A stretch of 64,000 nt of DNA from Berberis thunbergii (Eukaryota; Streptophyta; Magnoliopsida; Ranunculales; Berberidaceae). Below are positions 1 to 11,677 of the stretch, piece by piece (positions within the stretch are counted from its first letter, which is position 1; each line of letters opens with the position of its first letter). A model generated the notes under the pieces. It was not told the origin of the DNA and did not search any database. It was given only the letters and a program-made list of their open reading frames with translations. The position numbers were made by a program, and so were the translations under genes. The DNA lies in the NCBI GenBank assembly GCA_003290165.1, contig QNQO01000818.1, positions 62,001 to 126,000 on the forward strand, read 5' to 3'.

Positions 1-423
1 GAGGAAATGGTGGGGGCACATAGTTGTTGCTCTTTTGCTTCCCTTCAACAGCCGCTTCTATCTTCTCATTCTCTTCAAGTTTCCTCCTTTCGATAAAAAA
101 AAATGATTTTCAGGTAAATCCATCCTTAAATTTTCAATTCTATCTACTTATACGAATGATTGTACAATATATTTCAGCAAAGTTTCCTCCTTTTTGGTTA
201 AAAACCCTCCTTTTTGGTTAAAAACCCTCGCTTTTTTTGTATAATTCTGTTTACTTCATTTGTACATTTTTTTCTCTTCTGTTTGATAGTTGTTTCTGTG
301 ATATTAACCACTAAGGAAATTGTATCTCTATTCAAACTCAAACCCCATTTTGAAAATTTTGACTTTTGGAAGTGAATGTAAGCATAAATGATGAATTTCA
401 ATATGGTTATGATCATTTTGATT
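1..423. other. Intergenic edge, no gene seen
   Basis: AT-rich sequence with no convincing coding potential. A roughly 20-bp direct repeat (core TTTTTGGTTAAAAACCC) occurs twice in tandem near 190-229. Confidence 0.5.
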
Positions 424-900
424 CCTAAAATCAATTGATTGTTTGAGAGATTTGGATGAATTTAAGAGAATTCTCTTTTATTTTTTGTTCTAATTTCCTT
501 TTGATTTATTGTCTCGATGTCTTCATCGCCATGCGGTATACTAGTTTGTTTGTGACTCTCTAACCTAAGGACCGGGGTTATTGTAAGTCCTTTCAAGACC
601 CCTTACTCCCAAAACTTGATTCCCTTTTCTCTATGAATCTTGCAAAGGCCCACATTGCGTCATCCATCAAATTGTCCTTGAATTGAAACCCCACCATTAA
701 ACCAATGATAAGTTTATCAATTTTTGGCTTTTGAAGTTATGCTCTAAAGGTTAGTGGGGTTTTGGCTTTTGAAGTTATTTTTGGATCCCAATTGATCATA
801 TTTCATTGAATTCTCATAATGGGTATATGGAATTGCTTTGATTTCTTTTCTTGATTGGGTTTCTATTTGAGAAATTGCTAATGTTGTTCTCCTTTTTCAT
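424..900 (+). repeat. Block P: duplicated 5' flank of the PPR gene, copy 1
   Basis: About 470 bp that recurs at 4131-4241 plus 5006-5370, where a hAT element interrupts it. Within it, 520-715 resembles the 5' leader and first codons of the PPR gene at 1075-1262. It contains a 17-codon start-like ORF at 633-686 that reads like the PPR N-terminus (MNLAK...) but stops at a TGA where the real gene has CGA. It therefore lies upstream of the PPR gene as a decayed copy of its own start and would act as an upstream ORF if transcribed. Confidence 0.85.
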
Positions 901-1074
901 ATAGATATATATTTTAAAAATTAATGAGGTTTTTTTTTTATTAATATAGATATATATTTTAAAAATTATGGCTTATTTTCTATGAAATCAATTGAAAGAA
1001 CAGTCCCAGCGATTTTTCTCGTGTTTTACTTTTAATTTCTCTTGTGCAATTTTGCAGATTTTAGTTTGTCTTCA
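901..1074. repeat. AT-rich direct repeat upstream of the PPR gene
   Basis: The 20-bp string ATAGATATATATTTTAAAAA occurs at about 902 and again at about 947, separated by a T-run. No promoter could be assigned with confidence. Confidence 0.45.
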
Positions 1075-1177
1075 TTGCCATGCGGCATACTACTTGTTGG
1101 TGACTATTGCCTAAGGATTGGGGTTCTAGTAAGTCCTTAATGACCCCATACTCCACAAACTCTATTTCCTTTTCTCT

Positions 1178-3565
1178 ATGAATCTTGCAAAATCCCACAT
1201 TGCATCATCCATCAAATCATCCTTGAATCGAAGCCCCACCTTAAAACCAACGATAAGTTTATCAATTTTAGATGTCCATTTGCAAAAATGCAGAAATTTG
1301 AAGGAATTCAACCAAATTCATTCTCAAATGATAGTTTCTGGATTAACTAACGACACATATGCTGGAAGTCGACTTATTAAATTCTCCACTGACTCAAGGT
1401 TCATCGAACTCAGTCACTCACACCGCATCCTTGATCACATTGAAAACCCAAATGCATTTACTTGGAACACCATGATGCGAGCATATTTGCAGAGAAACTC
1501 TGCTGACTCAACCATACGTCTTTACGAATCTATGTTGGAGAAGGACGTCGAACCTGACAATTATACTTTCCCAATTTTAGTTCAAGCTAGTTCGTTGAGG
1601 TTCTCTGAAAGAGAAGGAAGAGAGATTCACAATCATGTTTTGAAATTTGGGTTTGGGTCAGACGTATATGTTTTGAATACATTGATTAATATGTATGCTG
1701 TTTGTGGAAATTTGAGTAATGCAAGACAGTTGTTTGATGAAGCGATTGCATTAGATACAGTTTCATGGAATTCAATTTTGGCCGGATATGTACAGATAGG
1801 AAATGTAGATGAAGCAGCATCATTTTTTTATAGAATGCCTGATAGAAATACGGTTGCTTCAAGTTCAATGATTGCTTTGTTTGGAAAGTCGGGTCGGGTC
1901 AAAGATGCTCGTAAGATCTTTGATGGCATGCTTGATAAAGAAATGTTCTCATGGAGTTCTATGTTATCATGTTATGAGCAGAATGAGATGTATGAGGAAG
2001 CATTGATGTTGTTTGTCCAAATGAATTCCGAGGGAGTTGTTGTGGATGAGGTTGTAATAGTTAGCCTACTTTCAGCTTGTGCAAACTTGTTGGCTATGAG
2101 AACAGGGGAAACAATTCATGGGCTTAGTATTCGCATTGGGATTGAATCTTACGTCAATCTTCATAATGCATTGATTCACATGTACTCTAGTTACGGAAAT
2201 GTAGAAGCCTCTCGGCAGTTGTTTGATTCAAGCTTACTCTTGGATCGGATATCATGGAATTCTATGATAAGTGGGTACTTGAAATGTGGATCAATTGAAG
2301 ATGCTAGGGCGTTGTTTGATTCCATGCCTGAAAAGGATGTTGTGTCCTGGAGTGCTATGATATCAGGTTATACTCAGCATGACCATTTTTCAGAGACTTT
2401 GGCATTGTTTCATGAGATGCAGTTTAGTGAAATTAGACCTGATGAGACGACATTGGTGAGTGTGATCTCAGCTTGCACCCACTTAGCAGCTCTAGACCAA
2501 GGAAAATGGATTCATGCTTACATAAAGAAGAATGCTCTAAAGATCAATCCAATTCTTGGTACAACTCTCATAGACATGTACATGAAATGTGGATGTGTAG
2601 AGAATGCATTGGAGGTCTTCCAGGGGTTGGAAGAAAAAGGGGTCTCTTCTTGGAATGCCCTAGTTACGGGATTATCCATGAATGGATTGGTTGAACAATC
2701 TCTAGAGAAGTTCTCTGAGATGAAGGCACTCGGGCTGACACCTAATGCGGTAACCTTCGTGGGTGTTTTAGGGGCTTGTCGACATATGGGCTTAGTAGAA
2801 GAGGGGCGCCAGTTCTTTACATCCATGATAGAGATACACAAGATAGAACCTAGTGTTAAGCATTATGGATGCATGGTTGATCTTTTTGCACGTGCAGGTT
2901 TGCTTCAAGAAGCAGAAGAACTCATAGAAAGTATGCCTATGAAACCGGATGTTGCAACTTGGGGTGCCTTGCTCGGGGCTTGCAAGAAGTATGGGGACAC
3001 AAAAATGGGGGAGAAGGTAGGAAAGAAACTCGTTGAGCTTCAGCCTGATCATGATGCATTCCATGTATTGTTATCCAATATTTACGCATCGAAAGGAAAG
3101 TGGGATGATGTTTTGGAGATAAGAGGGAAAATGAAGTATCAAGGACTGGTGAAAACTCCAGGTTGTAGCTTGATAGAAGCCAATGGCGTTGTTCACGAAT
3201 TCTTAGCAGGAGATACAGATCATCCTCAAATTGAAGAAATCAATAGAATGTTGGATGAAATTGCTATGAGACTGAAAATGGCAGGGTATACCCCTGATAT
3301 CATTGAGGTCACCCATGATATTGATGAAGAAGAAAAAGAAACCAGTCTATCCAGACATAGCGAGAAACTGGCAATTGCATTTGGAATTATCAGCACAATC
3401 CCTCCGACACCGATCAGGATTATGAAAAACTTGCGAATATGTGGTGATTGTCATACTGTTGCAAAGGCCATCTCCAGTGTCTTTGGGCGTGAAATAATAG
3501 TGAGGGATCGCCATCGGTTTCACCACTTCAAACATGGGTCTTGTTCATGTATGGATTACTGGTAA
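1178..3565 (+). CDS. DYW-class pentatricopeptide repeat (PPR) protein, intact
   Basis: A single uninterrupted 795-codon exon, as is usual for this family. Tandem PLS-type PPR repeats fill residues of about 60-600 (recurring WN-x-M/I and GxxxxA patterns). An E/E+ region with a PG-box-like GCSLIEANG segment follows, then a C-terminal DYW domain ending exactly in DYW (793-795). The deaminase-type motifs are present: HSE (H727, E729), CGDCH (C755, C758, H759) and CSC (C789, C791). Proteins of this class bind organellar transcripts and the DYW domain carries out C-to-U editing. The N-terminus lacks clear PPRs and is probably an organelle-targeting peptide, but plastid or mitochondrion cannot be told. 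The start is the first in-frame ATG. Two decayed copies of this start lie at 633 and 5110. The RNA target is unknown. Confidence 0.95.
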   Translation: MNLAKSHIASSIKSSLNRSPTLKPTISLSILDVHLQKCRNLKEFNQIHSQMIVSGLTNDTYAGSRLIKFSTDSRFIELSHSHRILDHIENPNAFTWNTMMRAYLQRNSADSTIRLYESMLEKDVEPDNYTFPILVQASSLRFSEREGREIHNHVLKFGFGSDVYVLNTLINMYAVCGNLSNARQLFDEAIALDTVSWNSILAGYVQIGNVDEAASFFYRMPDRNTVASSSMIALFGKSGRVKDARKIFDGMLDKEMFSWSSMLSCYEQNEMYEEALMLFVQMNSEGVVVDEVVIVSLLSACANLLAMRTGETIHGLSIRIGIESYVNLHNALIHMYSSYGNVEASRQLFDSSLLLDRISWNSMISGYLKCGSIEDARALFDSMPEKDVVSWSAMISGYTQHDHFSETLALFHEMQFSEIRPDETTLVSVISACTHLAALDQGKWIHAYIKKNALKINPILGTTLIDMYMKCGCVENALEVFQGLEEKGVSSWNALVTGLSMNGLVEQSLEKFSEMKALGLTPNAVTFVGVLGACRHMGLVEEGRQFFTSMIEIHKIEPSVKHYGCMVDLFARAGLLQEAEELIESMPMKPDVATWGALLGACKKYGDTKMGEKVGKKLVELQPDHDAFHVLLSNIYASKGKWDDVLEIRGKMKYQGLVKTPGCSLIEANGVVHEFLAGDTDHPQIEEINRMLDEIAMRLKMAGYTPDIIEVTHDIDEEEKETSLSRHSEKLAIAFGIISTIPPTPIRIMKNLRICGDCHTVAKAISSVFGREIIVRDRHRFHHFKHGSCSCMDYW

Positions 3566-3726
3566 TGAATATTAGAAAAGTCAAGGTGGTTTTATATCTG
3601 GCACGCCTAAGTAGTGATAACCAATTATTCTAGTGTTCATCTGGAGTTCTAGACTGTATCGCACCAAAAGAATGAAAATTTAGTGCAAGATATGTGGGTT
3701 AGTCCAACCATGGATAGGTAACATAT

Positions 3727-4089
3727 TATTTGAGATCATTTTCTTGTGTAGCTTAGATTGATGCATTAGTATCCTGACTTACTCAATTGTGAAACAGACA
3801 ATCGCGGAGACCAAGCAATAAGACATCCGAATGCCCATCTTAAAGCATTTCTGGTTGAATTTTCATCCTTCCCTATTAATGCTATACATCTCCTGATAAA
3901 CTATACATTTTATTTTGGTTTAAGCAGTGCCTTGGCTGGCTTTTCTGATATGCTTTTCAATATTATATTTCTTATCCTGCCATTTGTATTTCCTTAGCAT
4001 TTGAAACACAACATTTGGTTTTATACTGTTAACTTTTAGCTTCTAGAGATTGATTTCATTGCTATCTGCCTATATCGGCATAAACAGAT
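3727..4089 (+). repeat. Block S, copy 1 (363-bp duplication)
   Basis: Matches 9330-9692 at equal length with about four differences seen by eye, so the duplication is recent. It contains a decayed version of the start of FEY exon 4, including its acceptor (compare about 3797-3875 with 6595-6670), and is not coding here. Confidence 0.9.
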
Positions 4090-4130
4090 TTGATGGGATC
4101 TCGTGAGGTTTTTATGTGTATATATTTCCC

Positions 4131-4241
4131 TGAAATCAATTGATTGTTTGAGAGATTTGGATGAATTTAAGAGTATTCTCTTTTATTTTTTGTTCTAATT
4201 TCTTTTTGATTTATTGTCTTGGTGTCTTCATCGCCATGCGG
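4131..4241 (+). repeat. Block P, copy 2, left part
   Basis: Corresponds to about 424-537. The copy is split by the hAT-like element at 4242-5005 and resumes at 5006. Confidence 0.85.
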
Positions 4242-5005
4242 CAATGTTTTAAAAAGCGTTTTTAAGACTCGAGGCGATCGAGCTTTTTCCGAGGCGAAGC
4301 GTAGCCTCGAGGCGAAGTGAGGCGTTTTTTTGTAAAAAATAGTGAAAAATGTATATAAAAAATTCAAACAAATAAAAAGCAAGTTTTACAATGATATGGA
4401 AGCCACCAACAAGGAGGACTATTCACCTTTGACGTTCAACGCAGATTAAACTACTGAGAATCAGTTCAGATTCCAGCATGAAGACGATAGGTTGGAACAA
4501 AGCGGCAAGAATGATCAGTGCAGCTTAAATTTGTCTATCTTAAGCTCTGCGGGGGTAGTATCCAAGGGTGGGACGGAGATATCATCAAGAAGATATGGGT
4601 CAGTAACATTGCCCCCAAAGCATGTGTTTTCGTTTGGATTGCCTTAATTGGGAATACCCTCAAAAGGGACAATCTCCTTAGAAGAGGTAGGCATGTGAAC
4701 AACAAATGCGTTCTGCATGTCAAGCAATGAATCAATCAACTATTTGCTTGTCAATTGCAGTGTTTCTAGGTGCATTTGGGGAGCCATTTACCAAATAACG
4801 CCAACTGATCAAGAAATAAAAAAGCGTACGCCTCAAAAACGCCTCGCCTCAAAACGCCTCGAAGCGTACGCCTCAACGCCTCGAGGCGTACGCCTAAAAA
4901 TGCCTCACACTGGCAGCTTAACTCGTACGCGCAGAGGCGATTTCTGTGCGCCCCGCCTCGACTCGCGCCTCAAGGCGCGCTTTAAAAACGCTTTTTAAAA
5001 CAATG
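4242..5005. mobile_element. Non-autonomous hAT-like DNA transposon (764 bp)
   Basis: The ends are inverted: CAATGTTTTAAAAAGCG on the left and its near-complement CGCTTTTTAAAACAATG on the right. They are flanked by a perfect 8-bp target duplication CCATGCGG (4234-4241 and 5006-5013). The empty site is preserved at about 528-540 in block P, which proves insertion. An 8-bp duplication and a CA-x-TG end fit the hAT superfamily. The interior has many GCCTCGAGGCG-like subterminal repeats, plausible transposase-binding sites, and no long transposase ORF. Confidence 0.92.
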
Positions 5006-5370
5006 CCATGCGGTATACTAGTTTGTTTGTGACTCTCTGACCTAAGGACTGGGGTTATAGTAAGTCCTTTCAAGACCCCATACTCCCAAAATTCGATTCC
5101 CTTTTCTCGATGAATCTTGCAAAGCCTCACATTGCGTCATCCATCAAATTGTCCTTGAATTGAAACCCCACCATTAAACCAATGATAAGTTGATCAATTT
5201 TTGGCTTTTGAAGTTATGCTCTAAAGGTTAGTTTGGTTTTGAAGTTATTTTTGGATCCCAATTGCTCATATTTCATTGAATTCTCATAATGGGTATATGA
5301 ATTGCTTTGATTTCTTTTCTTGATTGGGTTTCTATTTGAGAAATTGCTAATGTTGTTCTCCTTTTTTCAT
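5006..5370 (+). repeat. Block P, copy 2, right part (upstream of the FEY-like gene)
   Basis: Corresponds to about 530-900. It carries the same truncated PPR-like start ORF at 5110-5163 with the same TGA. It ends about 45 bp before the FEY-like start codon, so the immediate 5' region of that gene is a duplicated piece of PPR upstream sequence. Confidence 0.85.
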
Positions 5371-5415
5371 GATTTTGAACCGGTTTGCTTTTGAAGAAGA
5401 GGTTTTGATTCGGTG

Positions 5416-8400
5416 ATGTCGACATTGTGGGAAACAATTGAGTTTGTATATTCATTACAGTTTTGGAGAATGTCTCTTTTATGGACATTCTCTCTTCTCT
5501 ATTCGTACTTCCAGCTATGGTTTTCGCCTTGCAAATCCCACTCATACCCTCGTTGCTTCCCTTCGAACACCACTGCAACATCTCGTCCTGTATGCATTAT
5601 CACTGGGGTAAGATTAAAATTGCTCCTTGCGAAAAATTGGACAATTTCTCCATACCATTTTGCATAATTTCATTGTATTGTTACAGGCAACATCAGGGTT
5701 AGGTGCAACAGCTGCATGTGAACTCTCCAGTCTAGGCTTCTATGTTGTTCTAGGTATTCAGTTCTTCAAAATTTTGTTATCATTTTTTTGTCAAATGTTG
5801 TGTAGAGATTTGGCTATACATGTGTTAATGATGTGTCCGAATGGAGAACGCCATTTGATGGAAGCCGAATGTTTCTTTGAGACCATAATGGATAGGTTTT
5901 CTTTGAAGAGATTACTATTTCTTATCCATTTATCAGTATAGATGTCAACTAATTTATAGAGGAACAAACTATCCCAACTTTGGGGATTATTGGATGGAAA
6001 TGGCATGAAGATAACTTTTTATCTAGTTGGACATGTATTGTTAGGGACCTGTCCTTCGTAGTGTTTGTGAGGCAGCTATGTTTTTAACAAGAAATAAATT
6101 AAAAGGGGAGAAAAAGAAGCACAAACCATATAAAAACGAGATTTAAGTGCTATATCTAGAGACTGAGCTCCAGCCATAAAAAATTCATGTCAAGGAATCC
6201 TAATTCTTAATTTTAAAGAATGAAATGAACTTGCTTAGAAGGTATTGGTAACACTTGTCTAAAATTACTCATATGGCCGTTATCATTATTTGTGTTGTTT
6301 TGTGTAGTCGTGTTTCTAACACACTTTACCTTTATGTTTTTACTAGTCTAACTTCTATAAGATTCTATCAAACCATAGGGTTTTCTCTTATGGTAATGTT
6401 TAATACTATGCATTTCAAAGCAAAGATAAGATTTTTCTCCAGGGTCTTTGCTAAGTAAAATGAAATTCATCTGGTCCTTGCAGCTGGACGTTCTGCAGAA
6501 CATTTATCTAAGGTGAAAGTTTAATTTTGAGTTTGGTTGCGTGTGTGGCTCCTTCATTCTATGGGTTTCATGATTCTCCTTAATTGTGAAACAGACAGTT
6601 ATAGAGATCAAACAGCAGCATCCAGATGCCCATCTTAAGGCATTTCAGGTTGATGTGACATCGTTCTCCTCCATGCTCCAGTTAACAAATAACCTTCAGC
6701 AATGGCTATTGGATTCAGATATGCATCCATCCATCCAGCTTTTGATAAACAATGCTGGGATACTTGCAACATCACATAGATTGACGGCTGAAGGCTATGA
6801 CCAGTAATCTTCTGTTTTTCGGATGAACAATATTTTTGCTTATGCTACCATTTTCTAGAGGATGCACCTATGCTAACAAATAACATTTCTGTCCCCAGGA
6901 TGGCAGGGACCAATTATATGGGTGCATTTGTTCTGACCAGTCTTCTCTTACCACTACTAAAAGGAGCTTCATTCCTTCTCGAATAATTAATGTGAATTCT
7001 TTTACTCATCGATGTGGTATGTTTTTCTTGTCGATGCATGATGTAATGAAAAGTGTATCAGGTTATTTTCTTGGGTTTTGGTTGTATGGGGGAGTTTGCT
7101 TATAGCGCTGGTCCCTTATGGTGTTAGTTTTGTGCTTTGTTTTAGCTTTATGGGGAAATTCGAGCACATAGATAATGTATTTCAGTTTGAATGTGGTTGT
7201 TGCATTTTTTTTTAATCAATCATTTGATGACTGGGGCAGTAGCATGCACAGTAGAATTCACTCAGATATGCCATGGTGTACGTAGGAATATTTGATTAGA
7301 GGATTTGATAGACAGATGGATTGGTCGTGAATTTCATAGAAAATATTGGTTGTTTGTTGCTTCTGCAGTAACAAGCATACAAGTTGATGAGGAAACACTG
7401 GTTCGGAAGCATTCAGGTGCACCAACACCATATCAATATGCTCAAGTTTATGAATACTCTAAAGGTAAGCTACATCTGGGAGGAAAAAAAAATATGAAAA
7501 AGAGGAAATCCCTTATTATCTTCTGGTATAAATGGTCGTAGTTCTGAATTTTGACCCTCGCCTATATTACTCTTTCGACAGTCTGCTTACTTCTGTTTTC
7601 ATATGAACTTCACCGGCAACTTCACTTGGTTGATACATCCAATCATGTCTCTGTTGTGTACGTATATGTAAACTTCTCCTTCCTTTTCGAAAATATATTA
7701 GTTGACAATGTCATAAGTTATGAATATAAGCAACCAAAGAATCATATCCAGCGAGGATCCTCTGTAAAAGTAATCAGTTGGCAGATGGTGTTGGGTAGTT
7801 TCACCAAAATCCACATTGGCAGCACGTCTCTTTGTTAAATAGTAAACCAGAGGTCCTGGCATGTACTAATGGTGTTAAAGTTCATTAAATTGCAAAACAT
7901 TCCTGCTATCCAGGTCTTGCCAATTTCTATTTGTGCTCTCATGTGCAATCCTCAGGCAATGAATCTGACTTGTGTATTATACGTGAATTATATGTTTTTT
8001 ATTTTATATTTTTTTATCTTTCTTAATAGTCCCTTATTTTCTGCTTATATCTGCTTATAGCCGTAATTTGTTCTTATTGACCAACCTATTTTTGCCAAAT
8101 TAATTGAACAGTGCAGCAGATCCTGGGGCAGTGAAAACCAACATCATGCGGGAAATTCCTTCACATCTTTCCAGATTGGCCATGACAGTTTTGAACCTTT
8201 TCGGCCTCCTAGACTCTCCTCAAAATGGGGTCAACTCCATTCTTGATGCAGCCCTTGCTCCCCCGGTAATGCCAGCTTGCCATTTACACCAAAATAGGAA
8301 GTTCTTACTTGCTTACTGAATCAATATCTTAATAGTAAAATGTGTAATGCTCTTCCTACTATCTTTATTTTTTCCATGTAGAATAAAATCAAATACATTT

Positions 8401-8797
8401 TAAGGAATTTGGTTTTCGAACTTGCTCTGAGTCTCTCATCAGTAAATCAGGAAAAATTGGTCGTCCTGTTTGCTTATATGTGTGAATGTATTAACAGCAT
8501 CCACAGTGGGGATTTAATCGAGTGTTAGATCAAATTTTAAGAAATCCATTGTACGATCTTTGGGTGCAAAAAAAAATCATAAGATGATACACTTGAAGCC
8601 ACACATAATTTGCAAATTTGAAGAAATTTATGAATTTGTTACAGGAAATATCTGGGGAGTACTTCTTTGGCGGAAATGGAAGGACGATAAAGTCCTCTTC
8701 ACTTTCTCACAACACCAAACTTGCAGCAAAACTATGGACCAGTTCCTGCACGTTATTTTCAGAGCTGCAGCTTGCACATAAGGAGGTCTCTTCCTGA
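5416..8797 (+). CDS. FEY: Short-chain dehydrogenase/reductase, FOREVER YOUNG-like, with one frameshift
   Basis: Nine exons with GT-AG junctions: 5416-5607, 5687-5753, 6484-6512, 6595-6803, 6899-7016, 7369-7464, 7582-7657, 8112-8265 and 8645-8797. The exons total 1,094 nt, one short of a whole number of codons for a 364-residue protein. It shows a hydrophobic N-terminal anchor (about 1-45), the Rossmann glycine motif TGATSGLG (63-70, across intron 1), NNAG (about 148-151), YxxxK within YEYSK, and late blocks AADPG, NGVNS and EYFFGG typical of the FEY group. It is probably a membrane-anchored NAD(P)-dependent oxidoreductase; the substrate of FEY proteins is not established. In exon 5 near 6970-6976 one base is missing, so the frame runs to TAA at 6984-6986 although the downstream exons remain conserved. 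It is either a recent pseudogene or a sequence error. Confidence 0.82.
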
Positions 8798-9329
8798 CTT
8801 GCATCACTTGTTTTATGATGAAACCAGGTGCTTGGTTTGCTAAATGCAGATGCCTCATTTTTATCATTACACTCAGAGAATCAATTCCAGCATCACTATG
8901 GTTGTTTACCAAAACATTGAACTTCATTGTTGCAAATGTAGCTATCCCTCAGAAAGGATGGATACTTGTTTGTTGTGCTGCCACTTTCTGTTCCCACCCG
9001 TAGTTTTTCTGATCTGATGCATGATTATTTACCTATTTCTACAGGAGGAAGACTAAGTGCTTGGAGCAGAAAAAAGTGTTTCTTGGGCTCAAGATCAAGG
9101 ATGGAGGAGGTGTTGGTCTTTTCACCCTTCCCTGGACCATTAGCTTTCCGGTTGAATGAAGATGCTCTTCCCTAGTACATCGAAGGATGCTACCTGAGTT
9201 CTAGGCTTTGAGTTGTTTGCATATAACATTTTAACAATAAAGATCATGTTATTGGTGATCATTTTTAGAAGATCTTTTGTTGGCCTGAAATTGGATTTTT
9301 GTAATTATTTATAAAATTAGATCTCATAA

Positions 9330-9692
9330 TATTTGAGATCATTTTCTTGTGTAGCTTAGATTGATGCATTAGTGTCCTGACTTACTCAATTGTGAAACAG
9401 ACAATCGTGGAGACCAAGCAATAAGACATCCGAATGCCCATCTTAAAGCATTTCTGGTTGAATTTTCATCCTTCCCTATTAATGCTATACATCTCCTGAT
9501 AAACTATACATTTTATTTTGGTTTAAGCAGTGCCTTGGCTGGCTTTTCTGATATGCTTTTCAATATTATATTTCTTATCCTGCCATTTGTATTTCCTTAG
9601 CATTTGAAACACAACATTTGGTTTTACACTGTTAACTTTAAGCTTCTAGAGATTGATTTCATTGCTATCTGCCTATATCGGCATAAACAGAT
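9330..9692 (+). repeat. Block S, copy 2
   Basis: Near-identical partner of 3727-4089. It lies about 530 bp after the FEY-like stop codon and holds the same decayed FEY exon-4-like segment (about 9400-9478). Confidence 0.9.
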
Positions 9693-10069
9693 ACCCTCTT
9701 TTTTTCTTTTATTTATTATTATTTTTTAATTTTTAATAACAGTTGGCTTGCTTAACTTTAAATACATGGAACAGGATGCTAATAAATGTCGTTTCTATAT
9801 GAATAGGATGAAATTACATGGTTTTATTACTTTATTTGCTCTGATCCTACTAGTCAGAAACTTCATCTCTTCTCGAACAGTTGATTATTAGTCTATAACT
9901 GATAACTGCAGTGTCATTTTGACTGTGTTCCAATGAAAGAAGTAGATATATGGGTTTAGTTCATTTATGTATGTCTTTGATGTTTGCATAACTTCTCTTA
10001 CAACTGCCAAGTCTCGCTTCTTTGCTGCACTTTCAGTACATTTTGATCAGTTTTAATTTGACTCCACAG

Positions 10070-11340
10070 GGAAAAGCAAAAGGAATCAAGATGTTTGGGA
10101 GTGCAGATGCATTGTTTGAAGCCGATATGTGTATTGATTTGCAGGTATCCATTTTCTTCTTTAATATATACAAGTAATATTCAGTATTTATTTCTTTAAT
10201 CTGATTTGGTTAAAGAACAGAATTTTTTGAATGGAAGCCTCAAAGACATGAATGCAGCAACTACAATCTTTGACAATAGCTTTCATGGTGCTCAAATGAT
10301 TTCCTCACGTTCTTCTGTTATGACGCTGCCTCTTGTCCTTATACCACACAGGCTGGATATGGAGTTACTGCTTTTGATTCAATCTGATATTGTGAAGGGG
10401 AGTCAAACAAAAAATTCGCGTTGTCTAGCTCCATGGATAAATTGTTATGCAGCTGAAGGAGCATTACTCTTTGCTAAAGCAAATGGATAAAGTCCAGGAT
10501 TTTGGCGGGGAGAGCCTCTGAATGTGAAGTTAGCTATGATACACTGGATACTGTGAGCAATGGATTGGGCGTGAAGATACTTCATTTCTTAATCAAGTAA
10601 CTGGTAAGGGAAATATATCCTCGCCATGCTCATGACTGCTCTAAACAACTGTACGCATTTGATTTGCATCAGCTGAAAAAGCCAGTGCTGGTTGGAGTAG
10701 TCAGTGTATTGACCTCGTGCTTTTGTGGATTTTACCATTATATTAGATGGCTAGCTGTTCTAGCTCTAATGTGGACCTAGCCCTTTCGTAGCATTTTGAT
10801 TTTGAGAATGAAGTTTCATGGTTGCAGCTTGCAGGATATGGTTTATTATTAGAGGCAAAAATAACCACAAACATGCAACTATGTAAGTATCTTTATATTG
10901 TGTAAACAAATCGTTCTACAGAGTGAATAATGCCTCCATCTTCTCTTACTCTTACTCATATTATGGTTCCAGTATTGATTTTGTTCATGCTATTTGGAAC
11001 CTCTTTTTGATCTAAACAAGTCATTCGTCGATGAAGTTTGTTCTTCAATATCTTACTATCACTTCTGTTTTTCAGCTCTTATGAGTGACTCCAGAATTGG
11101 ATCTGCAGATTGTTTCAAGTTGTTTGAGAAAGTGCCACCAAGTCTTTTGTTTAGTCGCATTACTCCTCGGTTCAAGGAAAATATGGCAAACTTTTTGGTT
11201 TGATTATGTCAGCAGCTAGCCAAGAGAGGCTACATTTTCAAAACATGAATATGATTTTATGGGTGTTTATGCTGAAAGGTGCTCTAACTGACATCGAAAA
11301 TGTTGAACGGAACTTCAAACTACTTCATGCTCCCTGATTC
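10070..11340 (+). other. Unidentified exon-like debris
   Basis: Several short open stretches are bounded by plausible splice sites: an acceptor before about 10071 and a donor after 10144, an open block at 10206-10490, and another at about 11070-11200. None forms a full-length frame and I recognise no domain. It could be a decayed gene, a diverged gene with many small exons, or chance. Confidence 0.3.
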
Positions 11341-11677
11341 ACAGAGAGGAATCATAAAGTCACTCGTGTGCATTTCGCAAGTCATTATATGGCTCTCAAA
11401 GAAGCTTGCTAATTGATCAGATAATATATATGTGTTGCTTAATTTTTTGATAAACAATAGATGATTTAATTGGTAGTTTTGTTTAGTTTTCTATCTCAAT
11501 CCTGGCACTGATTCAATAATCACTTACGGTGCAGCTAAACAAATGAATCGATCACAATTTTTGTTGATGTTGATTAGGTTTTTATTGAAGAGGGAAGACT
11601 TGGGTACAAAGCAATTTTCAGAACCAGGGTTGCGCTAAAAAAAAGATAAATGTAGGAAGCTTAATAATGACTTGATG

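Noticed and set aside
2518..2841. Minus-strand open frames inside the PPR gene
   Set aside because: Antisense shadows of a long, repeat-containing coding exon.
4518..4998. Open frames inside the hAT-like element as a transposase
   Set aside because: Short, repeat-rich and without any recognisable hAT transposase motif; the element looks non-autonomous.
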